Positions 36,950 to 51,209 of a DNA stretch of 64,000 nt are shown in pieces; positions within the stretch are counted from its first letter, which is position 1, and the number at the start of each line of letters is the position of its first letter. Under the pieces are notes generated by a model. It had not been told where the DNA came from. It did not search any database and saw only the letters and a program-made list of their open reading frames with translations. Origin of the DNA: Lumnitzera littorea (Eukaryota > Streptophyta > Magnoliopsida > Myrtales > Combretaceae); contig JAMXBB010000009.1 in NCBI GenBank assembly GCA_024138015.1, forward strand, positions 8,985,661-9,049,660, written 5' to 3'. The position numbers and the translations under genes were made by a program.

Positions 36950-39900
36950 ACGATCGAGTAATTTGCACAAAACCAAGATTATTAGTAAAAGTGATTCCGT
37001 AAGTTCAAATTTAGGAAAATAAGTAATAAAATGATTAATTGATATAATATTGAATTTTATGAAAATTGTCTGTTATTTATCAGAAACACTTAGAACGAAT
37101 TCTAATAACTAATAAATCAATAGAGATAAATTATATACATATTAAAAATCATAAAATAACTTAAATAATATTATGAGTATTTATTTATATTATATATGAA
37201 TTTATATATAAGTAGAAATACACGTAATTACATAAAATATGTAAAATATGCTAAATAATGTTAATTAATTAAAGAAAATGCATAAATAATTAAAGAAAAA
37301 TCAAGAAAAATGAGGAAATCTCTAGAAAGTGGTCATGGTAGCTTGGAAATGAGAGAAATAAAATTAACCAATCAAAATTTAACAAATAAAAAGTAAAAAA
37401 GAATAAGATAAGGTAATTGTTTAAACAATTTAATGCATCAAAATTTCCCAACACCCCTATAAATATACAAAATTTTTCATAAGCTTATTTAGGCAATTAG
37501 GAATCTATAAAAATTGAGATAACATTGAAGAGAAAGAACTAAGGTTTTTTTACAAAAATTAAGAAAAATCTATACAATTAGAGCTTTAGAAAAAAACTCA
37601 TACCTGACAGTCACTTAGAAACAAATGGCCACCACCACACTACCCTACCCCCATCGCCCAAGGCTACTAACACACTTGTGGCCACTACTGGTAGCTGGAA
37701 GCTGATTGGTTAGGTAAGTCAATTTCCAACCTGATTTTATTTAATTTTGTAAAAATATTAAATATAGTTAAAAAATTATAAAATTTGTTATTCTGAAATA
37801 TTTTAGCATGTAGAATTAGGGGAAAAAATTATTTTAATGAATTTATGTCAATAAATATGTTGTCATTAAGAAATCATGCAAAACTGAGTATATTTCGAAT
37901 TAAAAATAAATAGGCTTAGGAGTATAGTTATAGACTCAAAATTTTTTTTGCAGATTGCTTAGGTGATATAAAACAATGCCACAAAGCTCTTTTTCAAAAA
38001 TTAATTTTTGAAAATTTTAAAACTTAAAATAATGCATAAAATAGGTAATTTATGGCTAATTAAGTAATTAAATAGTTAATTACTGATTTAGTAAATAATT
38101 ATATGTTTTAGGATGTTGAAATCTGATGGAGTATGCTATTTATAATATTTAAGGTGTTATATGTAATTATTAGGGTATTATGTAGTAAATATGTAATAAG
38201 TAAAAATAATAAATTTTAAGTTAATTTTTGTAATTTAGGATAATTACTTGTAAAATCTAATTTGGCATAAATTTAGATATTTTAAGATATTAATTCATGT
38301 TAGGAGATGATATTTGAAGTAATAGAACTATTATATATGCATATTAAGTACATATTAGGTAATAACGTATAATATATAAGTATAAGAAATTGATGAGTAA
38401 AAAAATATTATGTTAAAATTGATATTATACTAATAATAAAAATATGTAATAAATCTAGTAGGAAACTTAAATTAGGGTAATTATATAAAAGATATAAGAT
38501 TTTCTCACGGCAAGAGTAAATTCAATAGTTAAATTATGATTAAGATGTATTGTGCAAACTAGAACGTTAATTAGAGACTAAAAATGATATTTAAGATATC
38601 TGAAGATAATATGATTAATTTCATATTTTAGGTCGGAATGATTTCCTATGGTGTATGTATAAAATCCTAAATCGAAAATTAAGTTAAAAACCTAATTTAG
38701 AAATAAATATAAAAACTAAACCAGAACTTAGCTTAAATCAAGTATAGTTGTAAAAGAATTAAAAACCTAGATAATTAGGTATATTAAACCCTAAACAAAA
38801 GATAACAATAAGCGTTATAAGGTAAAACCAACCCATAGTAGTTATATGGAAAACTGAAACAATATTTATATTATAGAGATTTTTTATGATGACTAATATG
38901 AAACACACCTCAAGTGAGCAAGTAAGGAGTCCAGGTAAGTTGGGATTAATATATTATTATATTTTGGAGTCCTAATTTATAATACTCCAAGGCTTAAAAT
39001 TGTTGTTGATTATGGTTGTTAGATAGTTAACTATGTATATGTGTTTCTTCTGAGCTGATGATATGATTTTGATGTGTTGCTTTAACTTGTATTATGTGAT
39101 CTATATGAAATAATTGATCACCCTAAATTGGACCTAATCAAATATATAACTTATAAACATAAATGAGACCTACATAGCAACCCATTAGGGGAAACATAGA
39201 GTTCTCCAACCAAATACCGACTCTTTTGAAAGGGATAGTGCTGGATAACATAATTAATCCCTTCTTTGTCCTTAGTCGAATTAAGTATATGTAAGGAGAT
39301 CGCGATAAGGGTAAAATCAATGGTTCGAAGGTAGTCACGGGAAGAGTGATGTTTCTATTGTACAAGCTTGGGTTTTATCGTAAGCTGTTGTATTAATGGA
39401 AAATCTTTAACCCGGATTAGAGCGGATATAATTTCTTTAATTTTACGATGGGTCGAATAACGTTGTACTGTAACATTTGCTTGAACATGCATTGCACCTG
39501 ATAATTTTGGTTGATAACCTTATTTGTGTTTGTTGTATAGTTTTGAGTCTTCGTTCCAACTTACTAAGTTATGGTTGCTCACATCCCTATAAACGTTGTT
39601 GTATATACTAATTAGAAAGTGGCTTACATCTACCCTAAAGTTAGGAATTGTTAAATCTTGGAGGAGTGAGGATAATAACTCGAGGAGTAATTACATTTTT
39701 AAGTTTGGATTCTATCTTTAAAGTTTTTTAGTATCAATTTACAAATTACCCGATAGAGTATGTTAAGTTGCTAAATCTTATAAATGTACTTAGATTATTT
39801 TAATGTAAATATGTATTTTTCTTAACTTCATAAGTAAATAACATATTTAATTTATGAACTATTTACTTCAAAGCGAGTTAGTCGTAGACGCCTTGTGTAG

Positions 39901-39994
39901 ATTAAGTTTAAAATAGCGGTTGTAAGGCCAGCTTTTATTCTAGAATAGTTTATACGGTAAGACTGTTACAACTCTACTGCTTTGGGCCGTTACA
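36950..39994 (+). repeat. LTR-like repeat unit B (direct)
   Basis: About 3.0 kb ending tttgggccgttaca, the type of 3' terminus seen in many plant LTRs. It contains a TATA-like ctataaata at 37458-37466 followed by leader-like sequence and a short GC-richer block (37625-37715), an order typical of long gypsy LTRs. Unit D repeats it in inverted form over nearly its whole length. No gag-pol sequence is associated, so this is at most a solo LTR. Confidence 0.7.
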
Positions 39995-40004
39995 GGTGAA
40001 GGCT

Positions 40005-40766
40005 ATGGTTTGAAAGTGATTACGAGAAGAGGGTGTTTCTTATTGCATAAGCTTGGGTTTGGACTGATTTTGAGTCGCGATAAACTCCTCAATTCGAGTT
40101 AGAGTTAATGCAATTTCTTTGACCTCATAGTGAATTGGATAACATTGTATGATGTTTTAAGTGATCAATTACATTACATTTCATTTCAATGTAATTGATA
40201 ACCTTATTTGTGATTGTATGACTTTGTCCCACTTACTGAGCTAGTTGTGTTCATATTTCCATAAAATCTTTTACAAGTGACAAGTGAGAGTCAAAATGTT
40301 TAAACATCACTACCCCTAAGTTAGTGTGCAGTTGGTTAGGAAAGTAAGAAAAGGAAAATCTACTGAATCTAGACTTTTGACTTTTCTTTTTAATTTTAAG
40401 TAAACTAATCGGGATTTCCTTAAGATGTCCATTAGTTTCCTATCTTATTATAAATAGACTTTTAGACCTGTGGCTTTTGTAAACTATGAATATAAATTAT
40501 AACTCTATGTATAGAAATGCTTATATAAATACTATTGTGTTATCGGGCGATAAGGCATATTGAACAAATATTTTGAAAAATTATACCTTAGGTTTGATCA
40601 TTAACAAGTATGAAATCAAATACTTCAAGCTGGTTGAGTTGTATATGTCTTATGACTATATTTTTTATAACAGTTGTGAGGTTAGTTTCTATCTCAAGTT
40701 AGTTCATATCTTAGGTTAGTTTATACAGCGGGATTATTACGACTTTGCCTGTTCAGAGCGTAATAA
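40005..40766 (+). repeat. LTR-like repeat unit C (direct, partial)
   Basis: Repeats the last 0.7 kb of unit B, for example aagcttgggttt, then gagttagag followed by caatttctttgacc, then gataaccttatttgtg. It ends ttcagagcgtaataa where unit B ends ttgggccgttaca. Confidence 0.65.
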
Positions 40767-41192
40767 ATAAACTTTGAATTTTTCTTCTTCTTTATGATGT
40801 AATTTGATGTAAAACCTTTAGAGAAAAATTAGAAGGTATTGTTAGTAGGATTTGACCTATGTGTTAACTTAGATTAGGCCTTGTACATAGTGTATGTGAG
40901 GATGCAAGAGAAAATGCAATGAGGAACATTGAAGTATTATTCAACGTAGTTACTCTAATATTTAAATTAGTAAAAGTTCAAAGATAGGAAAGTAGGAGAG
41001 CTAGTGAGCTTTGCGTGCTTAGTATGCATATAGGACTCTAAATGTGTTACTATTGGAGTATACGGGTTACTTATCATTGGGAGCTGACACGAATCTAAAG
41101 GTAGATATTGCATGTTGACATATCTATTAAGTTTGGTGAGTAGGATTATGCTAACTGTCGTGTTCTAAGATCGTAAGTACTTTATTGTTAAC
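40767..41192. other. Spacer of the large inverted repeat
   Basis: Sequence unique within the window, between units C and D. No primer-binding site, polypurine tract or coding frame was recognised. Confidence 0.4.
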
Positions 41193-44100
41193 TATTATGC
41201 CCCGAAGCAACAAAATTGTAATAGTCTCGTAGTACAAACCATTCTAAAATAGAAATTGACTATACAGTCGCTATCTTAGACTTGATTTGCATAAGGCATC
41301 CACGACTAATTCGGTTTGAAGTAAACAATTCATAAGCTAAATAAATTATTTACTTAAGAAATTGTGGAAATATGCATATACATAAGAATTTAAATATTAC
41401 AATTAATGTTTGAAAGTTTCATCGTATTATATTTCCTAAGTAGTACATTATTCGAAAATAGAAGTTTATAAAACAAAAGCTAAAATCTTAACAATATATT
41501 TTGTTCTTTAGATGTGTTTCCTCACTCTTTAAGATCCAGCAGCTGTTAGTTTCAAGATAAATATAGGCCGCTTTCTATCTAGTATTTACAACAATGTCTA
41601 TAGGGATGTGAGTAACTACAGCATAGTAAGTTGGGATGGAAATTCAAAACAATATAGTAAATATAAACAGGGTTATTAACCAAATTATTAGGTGCAATTA
41701 TCGTAAGATATTGTTTGACCTGTCGTGAGATTAAAAAAATTGCACCTATTTTAATCTGAATTGAAGAGTTTCCATTAATATAATAGCTCATGACCAAACA
41801 TAAGCTTGTGTAATAGAGATACTGCTCCTCTTGCAATTACCTTCGAATCATTGACTTCACTTTTGCTGCGATCTCCTTACCTGTTACTTAGTTCGATAAA
41901 GGACGAAAAAAGGATCAATTATATTATCCAACGTTATCTCTTTCGAGAGGATCGGTATTTGGTTGAAGAATCTTAGTTTTCCCTAATGGGTTGCTATGTA
42001 GGTCTGATTCAAGTTTACAAGTTATATATTTAATTAGGTCTAGTTCAGGGTGACTAATTATTTCATATAAATCATACAATACAAGTCAAATTAGTAAATC
42101 AAATCACACTATCAACTTAGAAACAAACACATGTGTATAGTCAACTATTTAACAAACATAATCGAATACAATTCCAAGCCTCTGAATATTACAAATTAGT
42201 ACTTTGAAATACAACAAAGTATTAATTTCAACTTATTTAGAATCTTTAGGTCGCTCACTTAACTCGCAGCAAGTCGACTTGTCTCCACATCTCCTATAGT
42301 ATAAATACTCTTTTAGCATTTATATCCTTATGTTATATATTAACTTTAGATTAAGATTTAACTAAAATTTCCATTGATATATTATTATGTATTATCGATT
42401 TATTATAGGTTAGTTTAAGATTCAATTTCCAAATCCGGTTTCAATTTAGGTTCTAAATCAATTTTAACGACGAGTATTATACGTAAATCCTAAAAATACG
42501 ATTCGAACTCTAATGTGAAATTAATCACATCAGGTTTAAGTATTCTAAGTATTACTTTTGGATCCTTAATTCGTATTCCAATTTACTCAGTACATTATAA
42601 TACTCATTTATATACTAAATTTACTCATGATGTAATAAAATTTTATATTTTTCATATAATTACCCCAATTTAAGTTTCTTATAAGATTTATTACATATTT
42701 TTATTAATGGTATAATGTCAATTTTAATTTATATTTTTTTTACTCATCAATTTTTTCTACATACATATTATACATTATCACCTAATATGTACATAATATA
42801 CACATATGATATTTCTATCACTTTAAATATCATCTCTCAATATCAACTAACATCTCAAAATATCTAAATTCATCCCAAATAAAATTTTACACCTAATTAC
42901 CATAAATTACAAAATTAACTTAAAATTTATCGTTTTTACCTATTACATATTTACTATATAATATCCTAATGATTACATTTAACACCCTAAATACTACAAA
43001 TGGCATGCTCTATTAGATTTCAACATCTTAAAATATATAATTATATATTAAATTAGTAATTACTTATTTAATTACTTAATTACCCATAACCTCAAATTAC
43101 CTATTTTATACCTTATTTTAAGGTCTAAAAATTATCTAAAATTTTAGAAAATTAATTTTTGAAAAAGGGTTTTGTGATACTGTTTTATATTACCTAAGTA
43201 GTTTACAAAAGAATTTTTGAGTCCAAAACTACACTCTTAAGTCTATTTATTTCTAATTCGAAACATGTTTGGTTTTGCATGATTTTTTAAGCACCATATA
43301 TCATGAGACATAATTTTATCAAAATAATATTTTTTATAAAAATTAAATACAAAAATATTTCAGAATACCAAATTTCATAATTTTTTTAAGCATATTTAGT
43401 ATTTTTAATAAAATATGCAAAATCGAAAGGAAGATCAGACTTACTAGAATTGTTGGTTTGGCCACCAAGGTCTTATTGGCCAGCTTTGGTACTACAACCA
43501 CTGTGTGGTGATGGTGGCCGTTCACTCCTAGGTGATCATTAAGTTAGGAATCTTGTTATATGCCCTATTTACATTATAATTTTCTGATTTTTTGTAAAAT
43601 TACTCTCTCTTTTTTTTTTTCTCATCTTCTTAATCTTTTATGGATTCTAAAATGTCTAAAATAAGTTTGGATGAAGGTCTTTTATTTTTATAGTTGAGTT
43701 TAGGATTTTTTCCTTCATTTTTTCTTTTCCAAGTGTCCTTATCTCTTATCCATTTTTACATTTTTGTTGGTTAATTTTAATTGGTTGCTTTCCATTCTTC
43801 ATTTCCAATTTGCCACACCCTACTTCTGGAATTTTCCTCATTTTTTTTCATATTTTTCTTAATTATTTATGAATTTTCTTTAATTATTTAGTCTCATTTT
43901 AGTATATTTAGGATATTTTAGGTAATTTCGCGTATTTTAACCTATACATAAATTCATATATGGTATAAATAAATATTAATAAATATTATTTAAGTTATTT
44001 TATAATTTTTAGTATGTATATAATTTATTTTTTATAATTCGTTACTTATCGGAACTTATTTTAAGTATCTCTGATAAATAATGTACAATTTTTATAAAAT

Positions 44101-44222
44101 TCAATATTATATTAATTAATCGTTTTATTACTTATTTTCCTAAATTCAAATTTACGAAATCACTTTTATTAATATTTTTAACTGAGTCTTGGAATCTTAT
44201 TCGTTTGACTTGTGACCGTTAT
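41193..44222 (-). repeat. LTR-like repeat unit D (inverted copy of B)
   Basis: The reverse complement of this segment follows unit B from its 5' part (attaataaaagtgatttcg, compare 36989) to its terminus (ttgcttcggggcataata, compare ctttgggccgttaca). Matching anchors include ccctaatgggttgctatgtagg (41979) against the inverted cctacatagcaaccc (39168). The upper edge near gtgaccgttat (44207-44217) could be a degenerate LTR start. Non-coding. Confidence 0.7.
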
Positions 44223-44500
44223 GATCGTCTAAATGTGAAGTCAGAGGTAAGATGGTATATAGCCCTTATTTGAAAGCTCCTTAAGTAGATTAATCACGAG
44301 GTAAGTTAGGTCAGTTAGTGAGGGAATACTTTGGTTATGGGTCTAAGGCCTAAAGAGGTCAATATGAGTTTAAGGGACTTGTATTCAAAATCTTCTATCA
44401 ATAGAGGGCATGTCTTATTTTATGTAATAAAATTTTTAAATTTTATGTTAAGTAGAAATTAAAAAGTTTTTGTAAAAATGATCAATGGAGAAGACTTATT

Positions 44501-45344
44501 ACCAAAGCTGTACAAACGAGTTTTAACTCATAAGCCGGCTCATTTAACTTGTTTTAAAAACGAGTTAGAGCTAAGTTTTTCGACTCATATAAAAAGCGAG
44601 CCAATTTGGCTAAGCTCATTTAACTGACGGGTTAAAGTGGGTTAACTTATGACGAGTTGAGTTGGCTCATTTTTTCAAAAAAAAAAAAAAAAGAATTAAA
44701 GTAAAGAAAAGAGACATATATAAATCACAATCCACTTGAAAATTAATCATTTAATGAAATTAAAAGTTCACTCTAATCCTCATTTTGCAAAATATAACTA
44801 AAGTTGCCAGTATCTTATATATGTCATTACATTTAACTTTACTATATTTAAGCAATAGCTAAATATTGGAGAATATACAATTATATTAATATAACATATG
44901 TGATAAGTATAAAGTTCACATGCAATGTTATATTATCTTCGAATATTATGTTAAAAAGTGGAGTTTGATTCTTTCGTATCGATGAAATATGAATACAAAC
45001 AATGTTGATAAAGTAATCAATGAATGCGGAAACTTTATTTCAAAGATGCAATTCAAAACATTGACATCTCTTTGTTTAGTAAAGTGTTTCTAACTATCCT
45101 AAGATATGCAATAATTAAATAATTTTTTGATGCAAATTTTTTTTTAATATAAGTAAAAAATATCTATATTTGGTTAGTGGATTAACTCGTTTAATCCGCA
45201 TATCAAAATAAACTAAGCCGGATTAGGTTAGCTAAATTCTAGCCTACTTATAAAGTAAGTCAAAATTGATAAGCTCGTTTAAATCGAAAGTTGAAGTAGG
45301 CTGAGCTGAGTTAAATTGATTTATTTAATCTATTTGTATATCTC
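44501..45344. mobile_element. hAT-like element, family 1 copy C (long member)
   Basis: Starts accaaagctgtacaaacgag and ends tttgtatatctc. Both ends match family 1, and the flanks gacttatt (44493-44500) and tacttatt (45345-45352) agree at seven of eight bases. At 844 bp it is more than twice the length of copies A and B. The ends align with the short members, while the middle (about 44680-45165) is extra and non-coding. Confidence 0.6.
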
Positions 45345-45352
45345 TACTTATT

Positions 45353-48300
45353 ATCTCATTTTCTAAAATTAAGAATGTGAAATAAAAATAGAAATAAAAA
45401 TCCTAAATTATAATCGATAAAAAGAATTGGAGGCCTACTTTCACGTATTGATCATCGATTTATTAAGGCTATGTTATATGTGCATATCGTTTAAGGAACA
45501 ATTTCTCATTTTACGTAAAGAGCAGGATGTATAATATTAAAATGCGTTAAATTTCTCTTACGAAACAGTTATTTTCAAAAGCCGTACTTTCTCTCTGTTT
45601 CTTTTTCTTTTTTCTTTTTAATTTCCTCTTCCATCCGAGAAAGCCGTATTGACTATTCATGTAATAGTTAGTACGACAACTGACTTGGTTTGTATAGATA
45701 TAAAATAAACGAATAAATAAACATATGTATATATATCTCTCTCTCTCTCTCTCTTCGGGACAAAGAAAGGTACGTCTGAATTATTAAATTGGAGGAGGGG
45801 TGGGTCCGACTTTTAATTTTACGTAATTATTATGGGGTCTGTCATTTGTGTACGTGTCTACGTTGTAGACAAATGTCGACAAGGTTGGTTTGGTTGGTGG
45901 GGTCAAAATGGATTTGGAGAATTGGGATCGGTGGCCTCTTTCGTTCCCATCAATTTTGAGGTGCTTTTCTTTTCCTAGGAAACCAAATTTGGTATGTATG
46001 ATGTATTTTGTAGCTTGTATATGATGTAAAAATTTAATTTAATTTTTTTATACTAGTTGTATCTCACATTATATCCTAATAAGGTAATCTCATAATTGCT
46101 GTCATAAATCTAATCTATACAGGTACAACTAATCCGTTTTGAAGCATTCGGCTTAATGTATATTTTTATATGTATTACAGCTAGTTTGTTATATTCTAGA
46201 AATTTCTATCCGGTTGGTTGCCGGGGTGGCCCAACTTATAAGCAAAAGAGGGAAGAAAGTCTAAAAGAAAAGTGAAAAATCTATATTCAACTTCATTCAT
46301 CCTCATTTCCCTATTATTCATCAGCTACTAGCCTAAGAATATGTATATTGCTGCATCTCTTCTCTGTACATGTAAGAACTAAAGAGACCGGTTCAAACTC
46401 CTTATTTTCCTAATTTTTCCCTAAATTTCCACAAAATTCCCTTAAGCTCCTACGATTATCCATGGAATCTAATCCACCTAAAGTTCCAATGTGACAATGT
46501 GGAGGGACATATATAGTTGGTTGGGTTGGTGGAAAGATTGGGAAAGGCTTGCAAATTTCCTTCATTTTCAAGTGAAATTATATGTCCTTTGCTAATTTAA
46601 TACTACCTTTGACTTTATTTTCCTTTGGTTGCCACATCTCTTCACTACTATAAAAATTATATTAAGACTGACTTTGTAGTTTATTTAGCAGTTGTTTAAC
46701 TAATTTTATTGTATCGTACATATTTTTAGGCTGTTTGACTAATTTACGGGTATCTATATATTATTATATATTAAATATATTTCAAGAGTACATGTATTGT
46801 CCAAATGTTATTTTGTACAAATTAGCCTTGTTGCTTAAAAAAATTATCTTTAAGAATTTGTTAATTATTGAAACTGGAGTTTCGTATTTTTGATACATTA
46901 TAGCGATATGGTTAACTTTTAAATTATAGAGATATAGATAATTTTTTAGGTAAAAAAAATAAATTATTTCATTAGTTTGCTTCCAAATCTAGACTTAGTA
47001 CAATCACTTCTATTGATTTTTCTAATTCAATTGCAAATTTTGAACTTAATTGGAAAACTCTTGTAGAAGCTTTAAAATTTAGGTGCCATTGTCCTCATCG
47101 CTAATTTGTGGGGTTTATTGATTCATTTGTAACGTGTATAATGTTAAAAGTTAATAGCTATAAAAGAGTTTACCTTTTTCTTATTGTATTAAACTAACTC
47201 CTTTTGGATATGGATTTTAAATGAGAGCTTAAACTCCTTTTTAGATTCACCACAAAGCCGTCAAATTTGTATTTCTCGTTATATCTATAAACATAGCAAT
47301 AAGAATTAAAACCAGGATCAGAACGGAAGTAAGACAATCTTCCCTTTTACAATGTCTAGAAAATGAAAACGCAAAAACGAAAAATTTGATCATCCAATCG
47401 TTTTCTAATTAGTAGTCTTAATCATTTCCTAATATTTTTTGAATCCTGATTAAATTGCTCAATTATTAAACTATTGCTTAGTAGAACGGTACGGTTCGAT
47501 TCTTTATGGTTTGCATCTTCCCTCTCCCCCTCATCTTTTCCCCCTGCTCCCTAATAAATTGTAGGTTTGATATTTTTTTCCCCTAAGTCCAACTTCGATT
47601 TATAAAATTTTGAAACTTAAACTAAAGAGGATTTGGTCCTCAGTTCTAACTATTATCACTACATCCTTTTATTGTGCTATTACACTAACATCATGTTTGT
47701 TGTTTGAAATACACATACTCAAACTTATAGATATTCTCTTATTGATATAAGGAGATATTTGAGAAAAGGAAAGTGCATAATACGTTCTAATGCAATAAAA
47801 AATTAAAAAATAACTATTCCCTTAATCATATAAAGCAATTGCAATTCCTAATTTTTCAATAATAGCAATTCTATGGAATAACTAAATGCACGGATACAAT
47901 GGCCAGTGAGAAATAGCCATTTCATTTTGCTTTTATGAAGTTAATCAAATGTGACAGTAATACCTTTGTGCTTCTAGAGATTAGGCTTCAAGCACTTTGT
48001 AAAATTGAAAATTTCCATGTAATTAGGTAAATATTGAAGGTCCTAATTAAAGTTTTATTATGCGTTAAGGTGATTAGTTGCTTGTTGCTATCACCATTAC
48101 AAAAGAAGTTGTTGTAGCTTGACAGTGTGATTATAAGAGTTGCAAATATTCCCTCTTTAACTAATTGCTTGTGCTGTAAAAGTAAATGTGTTCATGACAA
48201 ATGCATTTCAATGGATTAGGTGTGTATACATCCACTCAATCTTGCACCACTACATACATCATCCTTTATTGATTCACGTTAGTTAGCTTTGTCATGTTCT

Positions 48301-50880
48301 TCTTATAAATCAACTTGATCGGTTCGGTTTTATTTGTTGGACTAAATTGCGAACGGATTTACATATGACCTAACTAAACCACAAATCAAACCATTTGAAA
48401 AAAAGGAAGAGATTTTTCAATTTGATTTGGGGTTTGGCTCTTTTTTTTTCCCCAATCCCCCTGCTTTCAGGGTGAAAACATGTAACATATAGGTAGTCTC
48501 AGGGTTTACTTATCTTTTGCTCATCATCAATCAAGTGGTCAAATCCCATATTATAAAATAAAAAACTTACATTGTGGTCGGCTATCATAAGGATAAGTAG
48601 CAACAAAAAGAAAGTTGTGGAAAAGTAAAGAATATAAAGTAAATCAATAGGAAAGGAAGTGAATGGAAATATTTACTATTATTTAGATATAAAATGTGAA
48701 AATGGAATGAAATAACTAGAAATATTTTCTTAACATGAATAAATTACCTTGATTGCATCATCTTACTTAGTATTTTCTTTAAGTGGTTTATTTTTAATAT
48801 AAGGCAGAACAGTCATAGAAACAATAAGAAGATATGAAAAGATTACTTTAACTTGAAAACAAAGGCAAAGAAAAGAAAAAAAAAAACCCTAATCTCTTAT
48901 CTTCATCCACTTTTTGGTCTACCTTCTCATATGCCAAGTCTAGTTCCATTAGGTTAGGATCTAGGATTTTCTAAATTTCTTGTTCCTCATTTTTCTTCTC
49001 TCCTTCTTTTTTCTTTTAGAAACTTTATTCAAATCTAGATGTATATGATACTGAAAAAAGAAAAAAAGAGAGTAGATGATACAGAAAAATAGTAAAAAGA
49101 CGGTGATGATGATGACGAGAATATTTTTATAATTTCATTCCATTTCCATCCATTTTCATAATTTTCTCCCCAAATTTGAACAGAAAAGAAATGGAGCATT
49201 GAGTAGAATTGATTCATCCCATTTGAACTTAGCTTTTGAATTATTCAAACACAAGGTTTATTTCCATTTCTTTTAATTTCAATAGGTTTCTACCCACGAT
49301 GTTAATGTAGAAAAGTTCTACAAGGACAGATAAGTTGTTTGAAATGCCACCATGTTGGATCCATCTTCGTTAGATCATCCCAGGTTAAAGTTTTTCGGCG
49401 TTAATGGAGGCAATTATATTTTCGAAACATGATATGCCCTAAGCCCTTTTGCATGTTGACAACCTTGATAACTTAGCTTGTTAGGTGTATAATGCGAGCA
49501 ACAATTGCACGGTCCCAAAGCCATGAAAGACGGGGGTGATTCAGGCTATTTCCGCACGTTAGTCTATCAAGGCACTGTTCAAGCCATTATACTCATTTAT
49601 TAGAGAACTGTGAGCGTGTGAGATCAATAGGATATATAATAAATGGACTATGAGTTAGTTCAAACAATTGAATAGGTAAAGCATCAATTGTAATAGATGA
49701 GAGACACTGTATATTCAATACTTTCTAGATTCGACGCTCCATAGATCTAAATATGAAAATTTACATGTTGGTTAACATTAATTTTATATTTTAGAAAAAA
49801 ATATTATTTTATTTGGCATTTTAATAAGTGTTGGACCCTTTAACAATATAGATAAACTAAACCTATTTATGAGTTGCTTGAGTCCAAATGATATGTAAGT
49901 TATTAGATAGTTTATAGAGTCGAGTTCATGTGACATCAAATTTTATGGTATTTATTTTATGTAACTCGTGTATAATTTAGTTAGAATTGAGTTTAAATAT
50001 CAATTGAAGTTGAGTTGAGTATAGATAATAATATTATTAAGATAGAAAAGCGTTTCTTTTAAATAAATTGAATTTTAACAAACTTAATTAGGGGAAACCT
50101 GAACTTATTAAGTAATAGTCACATTAGAGCTCTAGTTTATAAATATAGTCAAGTTTGATTTTAGAATTGTCTCATCCCAATCTGACATTTTAATCATCCT
50201 GTGCACCCTTTAGATTGCCATCCATGTTTGTGTATACACCAGAAACTCTCGATAGGGATCTTCTAAAGTTCCACAAATTTAACTAGGGAAATTTGAGTTT
50301 TACGTGTTTCAATTTAGTTCATCATATTGATTGCATAAAAAAAGAGAGAGTAATCTTAAATTTCATTAAGGTAAAATAATTGAATTAGAACGTACGGATC
50401 CTCAACTATAAAAAGCGAGCAAAATCTATCCTTGGTGTGGAAATCTTCTGCTCTTTCAAGAAGTAGAGTTTAAAGTGATGAATGAGTAAAGTTGTGATGA
50501 TAGTAGTAGTTTGCTAAAACTTAAGAGTTTTATTTGAAGTAGCATTCAATGAATTCTAATACAATCTAATTAAACTCAATTTCTTCAAAAAAGAAAAATT
50601 ATTTTAATTAACATAACATTAATATCTATACCCATACATGAAACTACCATTTGAGCCTTGGTTTGCAACTCGATTTGGCTTATGCCCAAAAGTTTAAAAC
50701 CACCAGTAGGATAAACACCAGATATCATTATTAAGACCATCGTACTTGTCGACTATCCATGGAGACAGATGAGATTAACCAACCAAAGTTAGCTCCACCT
50801 CGGTAAGACTCGACTAATAGTAAAAGGTCATAACCGACAATGTAACTACATGGCATGAAGTTCTAACTAAATTCACTAAA
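45353..50880. other. Intergenic, nothing firmly recognised
   Basis: AT-rich, with a (CT)n microsatellite at 45736-45754 and some promoter-like pyrimidine tracts around 46200-46560 (a catatatag box near 46510). No reading frame can be joined into a recognisable protein. Confidence 0.4.
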
Positions 50881-50887
50881 CTAATTC

Positions 50888-51208
50888 GTGTCAAGTGGTT
50901 CGTGCTCAATTTCATCCACCTGGACAACTCGAGAAAAAATTGGGAAAAAGGAAGAGCCAGTGGAGTGGGAAGGATGGGGTCCATGGGTTTTGAAGGGATG
51001 GGAGGTGGTCATGTCGTGTCAAGCCTGCGCGCTACACGGGCTTGATGTCACCATTTCCATCTATCCCCCCGGAATGATCGCTGAGTCCTCCATCAGTGAG
51101 GTGTCAGAGATAGCCTTGTCCTTTTGTCAACGCTTGAAATCGGAATTCAGATGGGAAGGGATGAACATGATGAGCTCTCGCTGGCCTCTTGGTCGCCATG
51201 TCTCTTAG
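50888..51208 (+). CDS. Unexplained GC-richer open frame, doubtful
   Basis: A frame of about 106 codons without an initiating ATG (it opens at a GTG) in a block clearly richer in G and C than the neighbouring kilobases. The translation has Trp-rich and ordinary-composition stretches (EEPVEWEGWGPWVLKGW, ALHGLDVTISIYPPGM), but I recognise no family. It could be an exon, a decayed gene or an organellar insertion. The first ATG in frame is well inside. Confidence 0.2.
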   Translation: MSSGSCSISSTWTTREKIGKKEEPVEWEGWGPWVLKGWEVVMSCQACALHGLDVTISIYPPGMIAESSISEVSEIALSFCQRLKSEFRWEGMNMMSSRWPLGRHVS

Positions 51209-51209
51209 G

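Noticed and set aside
38795..38805. Telomere-like aaaccctaaa
   Set aside because: A single short occurrence, not an array.
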